64,000 bases of DNA from Triglochin maritima (taxonomy: Eukaryota; Streptophyta; Magnoliopsida; Alismatales; Juncaginaceae), in the NCBI GenBank assembly GCA_963682175.1, contig OY821774.1, forward strand, positions 44,468,201-44,532,200, read 5' to 3'. The first letter of the stretch is position 1; each line of letters begins with the position of its first letter. Of this stretch, positions 35,340 through 47,100 are shown piece by piece. The translations under genes were made by a program, and so were the position numbers. The notes below the pieces were generated by a model. It saw only the letters and a list, made by a program, of their open reading frames with translations. It did not search any database and had not been told where the DNA came from.

Positions 35340-36680
35340 ACCCAAACCTAGGTTAGAGAGGTTAATGGAGATTAAAAGGGATTTTGCATGGGAAGTTGGT
35401 GCTGCATAGTGGTTTGCATGGGGTGGTGCGTGAACAGTGGCGAGGAGTGTAGGGTGATGGTGAGGGAGGCGTGCACTGTAGCGTTTTCGGGTTTATAACC
35501 CAAGCTTTCTTCATCTTTCTTCTTTTCTTCTCCTTCCTTTCTCTCATTCCTTCCTTTCCTTTGCTGGTGCGCGTGGTGATGAGCAGCTGTCGTGGAGGAG
35601 ACGAGCGAGGAAGGTGTTCGTGCGGGAGCAGAGCGCGAGGGAGGTCGGAGGTGACGACGTGCGTGAGCGGGCTTCGGCGGTTTTGTCGTCTTCGTTTGAG
35701 GTATGTAGACTCATTAGTGTGGTTTGCTTGCTCCCCAAGTGTGGGGAGGTGTTGGTCGGCCGGGAGAGGTCGGAGACCTCTCCGGCGGCGAGTTTCTTCG
35801 TAAATCCTCGGCTGGCGCGAGGTTGAAGACGACCAACGGTCGACCGGATCCCTTCGGGCGGTCGACCGATGTTGTGTTTTTGCCCGACTTTAACCTTCAC
35901 CGGTCGAACGATGCCTCGTGGCGGTCGACCGGTAGTGCATTTTGCTGGTGAGTTGGGAGTGTCTGTTGTGTTTCGGTCGACCGGTTCCTTGGGGACGTTC
36001 GACCGGAACTTAAGTGTACCAATTTATTATGTATGCTTGTTCGACCGTTGTATGTTTGCGTTCGACCGTTTTATGACGTAGAATACTAGGTTGACCCTGT
36101 TAGTTTTCGGTCGACCGGGACCCCTGAGTCGGTCGACCGATAGCGTTGATTTTGATGTTGACCAGACTCCGGATTTTGACCTTGTTCGGTCGACCGGTTT
36201 TAGACCTTTGTTCGACCGTTTGGGATTGTGTTTTGAGCGCAGCGGTAGACCGTGTTAGGCGTACGGTCGACCGATTCCTCTCTGGAACCGGTCGACTGAA
36301 TCACCTCTTCCGGTTGACCGTTTGGGCCCAGGACAGAATTCCTGGTTCCCTTTTTGAATCCCAACTTTGTCCACGGAAACCCGTGTCCTCTCCTTGTGCG
36401 TGAGCCGGGAGGTGACGGTGGGCGTGTTCCGCGTGCCTACCCAGGGACCGCCGTGTGGAAAAGTGTGGGTGTTCGGGACGCGTCACTTCCATGTATGGAT
36501 CGTGACTAAGTTGATGAATTGATTTGACTCGTTGTAGTATAGCAGGCCTGAGGGATCGTGGATCCCAATGTTTGATATTTGTGCGGGCACGCAACTGGCG
36601 TTGGGTGAGGTGACTACCGGCCTACGGTCTACGGACTCCGGCCTACGGGCTACGGGCACGCAACTGCCCTGCTTGATTAT
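35340..36680 (+). mobile_element. Truncated LTR of the CGGTCGACCG gypsy family
   Basis: Plus-sense copy of the LTR seen at 50553 and 57246. Shared blocks include the complement of GCGCCAGCCGAGGATTTACG (at about 35800-35822), the palindrome array at about 35838-36320, and GTCCACGGAAACCCGTGTCC followed by GAGCCGGGAGGTGACGGTGG. A TATA-like TTTATAA (35492-35498) lies at the expected place. The 3' third of the LTR is missing beyond about 36680, and the extreme 5' end is degraded or altered. Short open frames inside (for example 35471-35803) are incidental. Direct repeats of GGCCTACGG and GGGCACGCAACTG mark the broken right edge (36585-36670). Confidence 0.8.
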
Positions 36681-38289
36681 TATTTTCTAGGAAAAAAATA
36701 TTGGCATTATCCTAGCACCATATGGGCCACTGTGATCTGTTCTTTCCAAGAATTCTAAATTTATACACCAATTGGATTGGGTGGTTGGTACAGATCTACA
36801 TTCTACTATACTAGATTAAAGTTCTGGACGATGATGGAACAGCTGGACCAAATCAATTAGTTTGTATTATTTTACCGACTTGTATATTTATTTATTATAT
36901 GTATATATCCATTTGGCTATGTCGTTTAAAAGAATTAAATCTCATTTACACTAATAAGACGTTAGTTTTTACACGTGTTTCCTTTGGAATATTTTTAGTC
37001 TGACGTTAAAGAATCTATGAAATAAAAAGATATATGTATTCCTTGGGATTATTGGTCACCTAGCTAGAAGGAACGGAACACCCGTGTACAGCACACGCAC
37101 CCCGACTTGCCTAGCTTGGTTTGGTCTTTCTTTCTTTTTTAGAAAAAAGTTAAGGCATGCTTGGATTAAATATTCATTTAAAATAATGTTTTTGTTCCTA
37201 TGTTTTCAATATGACATGCATCTCAAATACTATTTCATCAAAACAAAGTTTTCAAATAAAAAAATGTGTTCGGATAAAAATGCATTTTTTTTGTTGTCTA
37301 AACAACCTTGTTTAGAATAAAAGAAAATGAAGATATAACCCCCACACTTCCAACACAGTCTTATATTAAGGCATTTCATCAAATTAATGAAATGCAAGTG
37401 CATGTGATCAGTCATGATTTTGCATGTATTGCCTAAAGCAAAAATTCAATTTCCAAAACATTGTTTTACTTTCCTATCCAAACACCAAAACTAATATATT
37501 GGAAATTTCAATTTCGGAAACTTATTGTTTTGTCTGCCAAAAACTCTTACAAATGGCATAAGACACTCGTAAACAAAATACTACGCTTGCTAGGGTTGTC
37601 GCATTTAAATTTTTTGAGGCTTATCTAATATTGTCTTAGAGAAAAGTATTTTTTTTATTGTTCCTTTACCAATGGTTATGATGTGGATTTTATGGAGACA
37701 CATGTTGTTTCGGCTTCCGAATCCTTTTATGAATGACAATTCTCTAAACAAGAAAAATGCAACATTTTCTTGGGTATCATTTGTAACAATCTATCCTATT
37801 TAGTTTTCACATCAATAACATTATGCGTCGGTTTTGATCTGCTTACGTGGTTCGTTGTGACCAGAATGCAATGTTGCAACCATTCTATATATCTTGGGAG
37901 GAAATCACAGGACTCAGTTGACTTGTAAGCAATTCATGAAAAGCAGTTCCACAACTTGCTCGACTGAGAGATCTATTATCTTAAGAAAGTAAAAATTAAT
38001 GATAAAATCTCAACAATTTCATTCTTATGTTTTTTTAATTTAAGATTTAAATTGCGGAATGGAATGTAGTAGAAATTTAAAAAAAAATGTAGCTTAATTT
38101 GCGGTACACATGATGAATAGTTCTAATACATTGAAGCCCGAAACCTATTCTTATCTGTAAAAAAAAACAAAACATTACTTGGAAAGAAGTTTTAACCCAA
38201 CAAATTAACAAACTAAACCTCACTTCGATTATTATTTTTTCAGTTCCAACCATTGCTAGAAGTTATAATTAACACCCTCGTGCTAATAT
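36681..38289. other. AT-rich intergenic region
   Basis: No gene, repeat or conserved motif recognised. Open frames near 37084-37415 are short and look like chance frames. Confidence 0.4.
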
Positions 38290-40671
38290 TCATTTACAGT
38301 AGCTAGGTTGAATCGTTTGAGGTTGCGAACCAAAATATTGCGGCGAAATTTGAACTGGAGAGTACGTTTCATGATGCCCATTGATCTGATAACCCAAAAA
38401 CAACAAAATCAATCATCAACTCACTGGATTTTTTTTTTAAATGAATTTAAAATTGAAAGTAGACGTATAAAAAAAATGTGAATGAAATATGAGATTGTAC
38501 CATCGGGTTAAAAATGTTGATGGTTTCCTTCTTTGTGAGCCTCTATTTCATAAGAAAGTAATCAAAGAAAATGTTAGTATCAATCATGCATGCTAATTAG
38601 TAGTAGAATTTAATTTCATGGAACTAAGGGTGAAATAAGTGGTTAGTAGTACAAGAAAATACAGTTTAACAGGGAGATTTTAATTTAAAACACCTCGTTT
38701 TGAATGTGGAGATCCATTAATTGTTTTTGAAGCGTTTCCTGTAGAGAATGACAAAGTGGAAATAAATCAGTTAGTACGATAATAAAATGAAGCTTTAGTT
38801 TAATGGCTGGGTTAGTCTAAGTTGTGGACGCAATTCATAATCAACACATTTGAGTTTATGATTAATGTAACGGAAATTTGACCAGTGAGCTTTGATAATC
38901 CTACAATTCGCTATATATTAACCAAGGTTCCATATATCAAACAATTTCCTGTTGGAAATAAAAACAAAATTACTAAGAATAAAACACATGATATAACATT
39001 GGAGAATACTAGAATAGTCAATAATAATTAATGATATTGGATTTAATTGTGAAAACCCTTACCATCCTTTGTCTCACTTTGCAAGCAGAGGTTTGAAGTT
39101 GTAGTTCAAGCTGGTGTAGTTCTTGGATGTTCAAATTATTTAGGTTTTCTCCTCTGAATAGCCTCAAATGCTCAATAACCTTGGCATACTCAACCTTCAA
39201 TCTTTGCCTCTCAACCTGTAGTTGATGGACCTTCACATATAAATCAACTTCAGAAATATTAGAGAAGTTAATTAATTTGGTAATCAAATCTGTACAATCT
39301 AATTAAAATATGTGATGTGTTACTAAAAGGTAGAGATATGTACTTGATCATTGCATTTGCAATCATGCACTGGCTCATTTATATGACGCTTGAACTTTCG
39401 AAACGTTTCGTCCAACCTGCATGCCAACACTAAAGTTAATTAGTATTATTTGTAAATGAAAAGGTTATATCATGTGTTATAAGGAGGCAGACCCCTCCTT
39501 CCACAGTGATGCACCTTACAAGACTATCAAATTCTACTTGAACTTGTGAGCTCGCTCAATCTTGGCTCAATAAAACCCTACTTGCCCAGTAAACAAGTCA
39601 AGTTTAAACATAGCAATACACTTGTTTAATAAACGAAACGAGTAAAGCCTTAGTTCGACTCGGTTAGTTCGATAAAAGCTCATTTAAATTTTAATGCATT
39701 TATATATTACATATATACATATTCTTAAATATGATTCAATAAGCTAAAATTACATAAGATATTTTATAATGTTTTTGTCATTCATAGTAAGTAAAATTTA
39801 CATAGTTTAATAAGTTCATGTTATATATAATGTATAAATACTAAGTTTCACAACAAGTTAATTAAACCTTAAACAAACTTTAACTAGCTAAATGAGCCGA
39901 ACAACTTGTTTAATTAACAATCTTGTAAACGAGCCGAGTTCAAACATGCTGGACCTGACACATTTACACCTCTAGTGGCACCGCCCTAATTTGGGTTGTC
40001 TTTTAATCTCATGCTAATTATGAATTAGTCAATATATAGGGGTATACATATGAGCTAATTTTGAACGGAAAAAAAGAGCCACGTGCAAAATATTCATCTA
40101 CTACGTACAATTACAGTTTTAGAATTCATTGTTGTTTTCTTAAGTTCCTAATCATGGCCATGATATACATATAATTAATCCATTAACGTAATTTTTTCGA
40201 AACTAATTAATGTTGACGCTTGACAAGATTTAAAGCATGTTGCATGAAGCTCATTAATTTCATGCAGCTAGCATTTGTAAACAACACACTATATCTGACT
40301 TCAATTAGAATTATACGTACGTGTGTAGAGATATGTAGAAAGGAAATGGAGAGTTATGAAGTTAATTAGAATGAATTTGTTAAGATTTCCCTCCAAGTAG
40401 GTATATAATATTGATTCACATAATAGATAGTACTTTTATTTATTGGTTGAGAAAGAAAAACATTAGTATCAGAAGAACTTACGTACCTTTTGGTATTGTG
40501 ATACTGAAACAATTTTCCAGTACAAGAGATGATAATAAGTGTAACTTCAGCATCACAGAGGATCGCTAGTTGTTCAGCCTTCTTGATTAGCCCTCCTTTT
40601 CGCTTTGAGAAGGTGATTTGCCTATTTATGCTCTTCTCTATCCTCTTTATTTCTATCTTTCCTCTCCCCAT
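38290..40671 (-). CDS. MIKC-type MADS-box transcription factor
   Basis: Nuclear transcription factor that binds CArG boxes as a dimer. Six exons in transcript order: 40671-40487, 39416-39344, 39230-39063, 38738-38694, 38542-38501 and 38385-38290, joined in phase to 202 residues. The MADS domain (1-60) begins [18 protein letters not shown] and includes [20 protein letters not shown]. Linker I runs to about residue 86. The K domain (87-142) is amphipathic, with [20 protein letters not shown]. The short C-terminus ends [14 protein letters not shown]. The first exon of 185 bp and sixth-position exon of 42 bp are typical. The K region is one 168-bp exon where most MIKC genes have two (about 62 and 100 bp), so an intron appears lost. 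The clade is unresolved: there are B-sister-like K features and AGL17-like MADS features. It is short for the family (usually 210-260). Confidence 0.88.
39516..39974. mobile_element. Older hAT-type MITE in MADS-box first intron
   Basis: The left end TTACAAGACTATCAAATTC and the right end TTTACACCTCTA (inward TAGAGGTGTAAA) correspond to the two ends of the element at 14200-14755. Internal GCTCATTTA and GTAAACGAGCCGAG blocks are shared. The flanks GATGCACC (39508-39515) and GTGGCACC (39975-39982) match at six of eight bases, consistent with a decayed 8-bp duplication. It sits between the MADS exon and the I-domain exon. Confidence 0.65.
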
Positions 40672-42442
40672 TCTATGCTACCTAGCTAGAGCTATTATCT
40701 ATAATCACATTAATTAATGGAAGAAATAATCCAACATTAGTATTAAATTTGTAACTTTTTATTTATGTAATAATTTAGTTTGAAAACGGTTTATTTTGTT
40801 GTCTAAGTCTTTAACTCTTACATTAATTTCTAAGTGATCAACAAATCATATTTTCAAAGGAAATTAAATTTCAAATTAATCTAAACAAAAATATTTTGAT
40901 ATGGTTTGGTTTTGAATTCTTTTTACCAAAATTGATTTGGTTTGGGTGGTAAATCCTTAAACCCAACCAATCCGTCATTGAAAAGTACATGTCGGTGAAA
41001 CCGAACAAAAAGTCTTAATGAAAAAACAAACACATTAAGGACTAACAAAGTTGTAACATCCGGAAATATATATTATTCCTTGGCAGAGAAGGTAATTAGA
41101 CAAGAAGGATAAACAGATGTGGAAAATTGGAAATACAACGACGTGAGTACAATTTTCCAAAAATAAATAAAGAGAAGTATAAGAAGATATATTTGTCATA
41201 CCTGGAGTCGTTGGGATGTTTCAAAACTCATGCGAGCTTTTATTGTGCTTTCATGAATAAGATCGTCTAAACTTGCTACTTAGTTCTTAATTTGTTATAT
41301 ATAGAATATTGATAGGAAAAGGTAAAACTATTTAATTGAAAATTTCTGATATTAAAAGCTATACTCAAGGTTGAAATGTTGAATGAGCATAAGTTAATTG
41401 AAAAATGCACGAGTTTTTGCACACAAAAAAACGTACAAGCGGTGAAGATTGTAAAATTGTTTGCTACATTATTAATCCTGGTCAAAATTATTTACAACTC
41501 GCCTACTCGGTCAATTTTACGTACTAGGTCTTCTTTTAAATAAATAAAATTGTGTACATGGTCAATTCCAAATCCTATTAGTTTGATGCATAAGATGAAA
41601 AGGTCATAATCAAAATCAATTCAACTTGTTCAACTAATTTTATGAGGTTAAAAACCTAAAAACATGGATCGGTGTTATGTGTTGGAGTTTAATATAAGAA
41701 TTAATAAAATGTATATATTACACGTTGAAATCACAAATGCTTATACATTTTGGATGTGGTGTCGAGATTCCGCCCAAACCCATACAGACAAGTGTTTCAG
41801 GACCATGGCATGCATGAACGATTTTTAGTAGCATAACAAAATATAGATAAACATGTCTAATAGTTTCTTAAAACAGTGTTGGTATAAATGTCTTAACTAT
41901 GTTGAGCAACGTTGGTAAATACAAGATGTGCTCAACATTTTATAAGAAAAGTTTAATCGTTATTCATTACATAAGTGCTTAGGTTTCGTAGTTGACTGAT
42001 CAAAATTCATAAGGTAGAGTTGATCGTTCACTCCAACTTGTATCGTCCACGGAAGAAAGTTGAACAAATAGTCTAGAGTTGGTAAACACAAAAGAGAAGT
42101 AACGGTCTACTTATTTCACCCAGTAAGAGCATCACTTACCGGATAAAAAAAGGAACCATCGGGTCGTGTATTATTTAATTAGTTTTTTGGATTTTTTTTA
42201 TTTTTGTTTTGATTATTTGAATTTTTTGTTTGAGTTTTTTTTTTTGAAAATACGTTTTATAATTGTTTTGATTTTTTAGATTTTTTTTAGATTTTTATTT
42301 TATTTTTTTGATTTTTTCCAAAATGTACCCTGAAATGATGTGGATGAGAGAGATAAGTTGTTGTGGTTAAGATGTGAATAGTGTAAGAAAGATAAGAAAG
42401 TGAGTTAAAAAGAGAGAAAACTGATGTGGAAGAGAAAAAACG

Positions 42443-42588
42443 CTTAAATTTGAATGAGTCAGAATTCAGATGTGGTAGTACAACACTTATCTCGCTCATG
42501 ACCATGTCGTCTGGAGTTGTGGTCCGTAATGACCTAATTAGTTTACTTAAATTTGAACGAGTCAGAATTCAGATGTGATAGTACAACG
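42443..42588. repeat. Spaced 42-bp direct duplication
   Basis: AATTTGAATGAGTCAGAATT plus CAGATGTGGTAGTACAAC occurs at 42443-42484. It recurs with two changes at 42547-42588, 104 bp away, immediately upstream of the small gene's TATA box. Confidence 0.75.
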
Positions 42589-42632
42589 TAGAAAACATGA
42601 CAACAGCCCACAACAGCCACCGTCAAAACAAT

Positions 42633-42650
42633 TATAAAAGACTATAAATA
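42633..42650 (+). promoter_or_regulatory. TATA boxes upstream of small gene
   Basis: TATAAAAG (42633-42640) and TATAAATA (42643-42650) lie 44-61 bp before the ATG at 42694, a suitable distance for a short 5' UTR. Confidence 0.5.
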
Positions 42651-42693
42651 CAAAAAAAAACATGAACAAACTCTCCCAATTCCAACTCCAACC

Positions 42694-43684
42694 ATGGAAG
42701 TCCAAACCACCACCCGCCCTCGAGAAAAAAAACGCTCCGCCGGGGTGGAGGAGTTCTTGGCGGTCAACCGGATGGTGGCCGACGAGGGGCGGTGTTCGCG
42801 GTTTACAATGTTGATCTCCGCCGGGGAGTTTGTTCGGGAGATGATTAGGGTCGTCACGTTCAAGGACTTTGTTCGGCTCATGAAGTTCAATTTGTTTGGG
42901 TGAGTTAGGCTTTTGTTTGTTCTTCTTCAATTAGGATAGGAAGTCCTTTATTTTATTTTTAGTTTGGTTTTATGGTTATGTTGTACTTCTAATTTGCTGT
43001 GTATATTAACTGAGTGTATGTTAAGAGTGTAAATGCTGTTGTTTGTATGCTTAGTGTTGGTTGTTGATGCTAATGTCTGGATTAGTTGTTGTATATTTTC
43101 TATGAGTTTGTTGTAGTGAATTTTATGATGTTAAGTGTCATTGTTGATCTTGGTTCGGTCTAGCTTATCAACCATCGACCATTTTCTTCAAATCCGAGAC
43201 GCCAAGTCTATATGTTTTCTTCAAACCATGGTTTAAGGTTGTGTTTTTTTTTGTTATTGCAATCTGAGTTTTATGGTATTGACGTGAAGACTGAAGACTA
43301 TACGTACGTGTAGGCTCTGTTCTCTTCGAGTCTATTTTCCCTCTTCCAAACTATCTTTTTAATGCTTTTTTATCATCGCAATGCAATTTAGAGTTATGAC
43401 CTTCATCTTCCTTTCCTTGAAAAATACAGACGTACTGAAAAATTCACCAAACATAACATTTGTAAATACCATACCATATGCCTACTTCAACTTTTTTGAG
43501 CATTATTGTTATTTTCAATAATTTAAAATTTTCTTCATTTTACAAGTTTCACAAATACCAATCATATCGAGAGCCAGGCGAAATCATGACTTCTTGAATT
43601 TTTTGTTACAGTAGCAAGGCACCCTTAGATGAAGGAAGAATTTTGCTCAGCGAATATGCAGTCACAATTGCTTATATCAGTTAA
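42694..43684 (+). CDS. Small two-exon gene, 92 aa, unrecognised
   Basis: Exon 1 (42694-42899) starts MEVQTTTRPREKKRSAGVEE. It is GC-rich for this region and ends at a strong GTGAGT donor. Exon 2 (43612-43684) follows a TTTTGTTACAG acceptor. The join restores a Gly codon and continues SKAPLDEGRILLSEYAVTIA to a TAA stop. The predicted protein of 92 residues has a basic N-terminus and then a predicted helical, mixed hydrophobic stretch (REMIRVVTFKDFVRLMKF). No signal peptide or clear membrane helix is visible. TATA boxes lie at a suitable distance. I do not recognise the family. Exon 1 alone also reads as a 69-residue frame if the intron is retained. Support is from composition, splice sites and phase only. 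It converges with the dienoyl-CoA reductase gene 490 bp downstream. Confidence 0.5.
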
Positions 43685-44177
43685 AGATGACTAGCAACAC
43701 AAAGAAGTGAAGAACAAAGGCAATTGCAGTTGCATTGGTATACTCTATTTTCAAACAAGTTTTCTCGGTTCCTCCTAAATAAATCTTCAGAAAACCACTA
43801 TAAGAAGACGAAACAAATTCATCAAGGCTTGATAAAACTCAAAAACTTTTTATGAGCTGAATGATGGGAGGCGGTAGCAGCAAACATCAGCACAATTGAA
43901 CTACAGATTTGACATATTACTGAGGGTGATTTCGCCAGGATTTAAAGTAAATCTTGAACTATTTCAATTACTATATGCTGAAGCTTACAGCTTCAAGTTA
44001 TATAGAAGATAGCAGCGACTCCAATGTGACAAATATGAATCATAGATATCAACATCAACCTTGTAAGTTTTCATCAATTTCTAATAGGCACTCCACGATA
44101 CGTTGTAGCAAATAAACATAATAAATTAATATTAGTGACTGAATGGTGAATGTTTACCATGATAGGGAATGGATTTC

Positions 44178-47100
44178 CTATAGTTTACTGTTGGGAAGGC
44201 CTACAGATGATGTTCTTGATCTCTTCTCCACTGCTCGTGATACCATTCTTATTTGTTCTTTCCCAACAACTCTGGGTTTGCTCAACCAGAGCCCTCCATC
44301 GACGATCACGGTTGTCCCGTTTACATACTTGCCTGCATTATCACAGAGAAAAATGATATACCAAACTTTTGAGGAAATGGTTTGTATGTCTTCGTAAACT
44401 AAATCAGTATTTGTGTTAGGAAATAGTCCCGTACGTAGATGAAAACAGTAAATCACATGACATCACAATGCCTTCAGATAAGGGTAATAAATAGCTCAAT
44501 CTTTCAACAGAGTGGTTTAGTAAACCAGCTCATGGTCAGCTTGTTTCATAGGGAAACGGCTTTTAAGCCATATTTGATATGGTTACCTAATACTATTTTT
44601 CTTGCTGTCCTAGCAAAGATAGGCAACATCTTACAGACAAGAACGTGAGGAATTAAAAAACGTGTGTGAGTGAGGAGTACTCCTGAAAGTGTTTTTCTAA
44701 AATCTAGGTGGACATGGAAAACATATAAGCACAGTAGTATATATTATTTTGTAGCATTACTGAATGTAGTGTTAGGTAACAACCTGCATCACAGGCTAAG
44801 TAGAGAGCAGCCATTGCAATATCCCATTTCTCACCAAACCTAAACAAGGGCATGCTTTCTCTGACTATATTTCCAAGCTCTTCAGGAGCAAGTTTGCTCA
44901 GCCCAGGTGTGCCCGAGATTGGTCCAGGAGCAATACCATTTACCCTGATACCGTAATCAGTTCCCCACTCCAAAGCCAAGGACCTTGTGATGCTATCAAC
45001 CGCAGCCTATGTTAACAACAAGAACATTAGGAAACACTCAGGCAGGATAACATCAATCAATGTTATCAAAAGACAAATATACCTTAGCAGCCGATACATG
45101 AATTTGATACCACGTTGCTGTGTAATGCAAGGTTGCACTTATGTTTATAATTATGCCGCCAACAGATGGGTCCCTCCCTGGTCCTCCTTTCTTTATATAT
45201 TTTAAGGCTTCATGGGACATTGTATATGTGCCCACAGCATCAATTTCCATCACTGCAGTTTAAGTAAATAATGGACAACACATTAACAGTTGTTAGAAAT
45301 ACGATTTCATACTGCTTATTATTAAATAACAACAAGGTAGGACTCACTGTAATAGACTTCAGAGTTCAGTCTATTAACTCTACCTCTACCCAAGTACTTG
45401 AACTTTTAGGAGACACAGACCATTAAATATCATGTTGTAAATAAAACATTGAAATAATGTAAAAGTAGAATTACTGAACCAGTATCTTCAAATTACAGAA
45501 CCATTCAGAACAATAAGCCATTTGCCAAATGGAGAGTAGGAAATTCAAATGAGTTGTAATTTATCGGACAGCCTGTAATTGCTATGTAACTGTGTAAATA
45601 TGCATGCAAAGAAGGAAATCTAAGGCCATGATGAAATAAAAGCAACATATCCATTTGATACATAATTCATATAGACACATAATGGTCAATCTTATTTGGT
45701 GATAACATAACACCTTCATAAGCATTATATTTAGTAAAACTATGGATTATCAGACCTGTTCGGAAAGCATTAGGGGACAAATCTTCAGGCGGTGAGAGGA
45801 AATTGCCAGCCGCACCATTAACAAGTATATCAATCCTACCGAAGTGCTTAAAAGTTGTTTCCAAAACTCTTGCAGCATCTTCCTTCTTTCTCACATCACC
45901 ATCAATACCAATTGCCTGAAAACATGCAATTTGACAAAGAGACTTGAATCGTACTGAACACACAAAAACTATGGGGGTAGACTTCAAGAGATACAAACAT
46001 TAAAAAAATCAGTAACACCATAGTAAATTATCAACAGGTATCTGCAGATTTTAGAGGCAGAAATGTCCTTAACTCCTAATTTAGTTGAAGAACATAATTC
46101 TTGTGGGGTTTTTTTTCCATATAAGAGGCCATCAATCCCTCAACCTCTTCATAAAGCCAGAAAAAAATAAGCTTTCAAGAATTTAATAGGAACTAAATTG
46201 TAGAAAATAAGACAATTGGTTTCCTATACGTGGATTCTTGTGAAATAAGACATTTATTATTTCATCATGCATCAATGAGGTGGCAATTACTCATGTAGTT
46301 TTAATATTGAGTATTTGTACTTTCTTTGCTGCCAGTCAAGTATGTGTACTTGTGTCAGCAAAATTAAATATTTTCCGTGGTGACAAGTCTAGTTGGAGGA
46401 TTCACAAAGCACAGATTGATATTTGTCAAATAATATAGATATATTGATGTTTTCATAATATAAAACATTTTTATCAAACATTCTTAAATCTTAAGTAAAG
46501 GGCAGATGGTCAGCTTAACGAAAATGTTGAACTAATCATTTCCATGTCCATATGTGATCTGTATTAGCATCCGCATTTGAAATACAACAGGAAATACCCA
46601 TATCTACTCCATTTCCTATCAGTTTGCATCCCTACCATTGAACATCCAAACAAGCTCAGTAAAAAAACCCATACTGCAAGTCTGCAACTGCGGCCTTAGT
46701 TAGTGGAATACAAGAAAATATTTCAGCTGTACTTTGTTTTTCTTACTCTGTACAGACGCCCTACACAACTCAAGAAAAACATACTCATTCTTGCACTGTC
46801 TCAGGGAGCATATTCTGAAGTTTATATATAAAAATTCTAGCTTGAACATCTTAAGGTTACATGGGGATTTTAGGACAAAAGCTACAAAATTTTCGAAATT
46901 AAAAAAAAAACATATGATGTTGCAACTTCCACAGCACAGATAAACAAATCCAGCAGCTCAAAAAACAACTCGCCAAACCATACATGCAACAAAATAGAAA
47001 AATCCAATTAATAATAAAAAAAGAAACTTCGGTCTATACATGCAACAAATAAACAAATCCATTAAGCTCAAAAGAAAACCTTTCAACCACATATGCAACC

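Larger units (their letters stand above)
40672..42692. other. Promoter of MADS gene and intergenic region
   Basis: Upstream of the MADS ATG the DNA is AT-rich with no other gene. A possible Harbinger-type MITE remnant starts near 42126 (TAA then GAGCATCACTTACC). A 42-bp segment is duplicated at 42443-42484 and 42547-42588. Confidence 0.4.

Noticed and set aside
35471..35803. A 110-residue frame with a hydrophobic start resembling a signal peptide
   Set aside because: It lies in the truncated gypsy LTR just after its TATA box. The hydrophobic start comes from a CT-rich leader tract also present in the other LTRs.
40366..40486. Extension of the MADS exon to a 101-residue frame
   Set aside because: A strong GTACGT donor follows the AAAAG at 40487. 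The downstream residues do not look like an I domain, while the exon at 39344-39416 restores phase and a plausible I domain.
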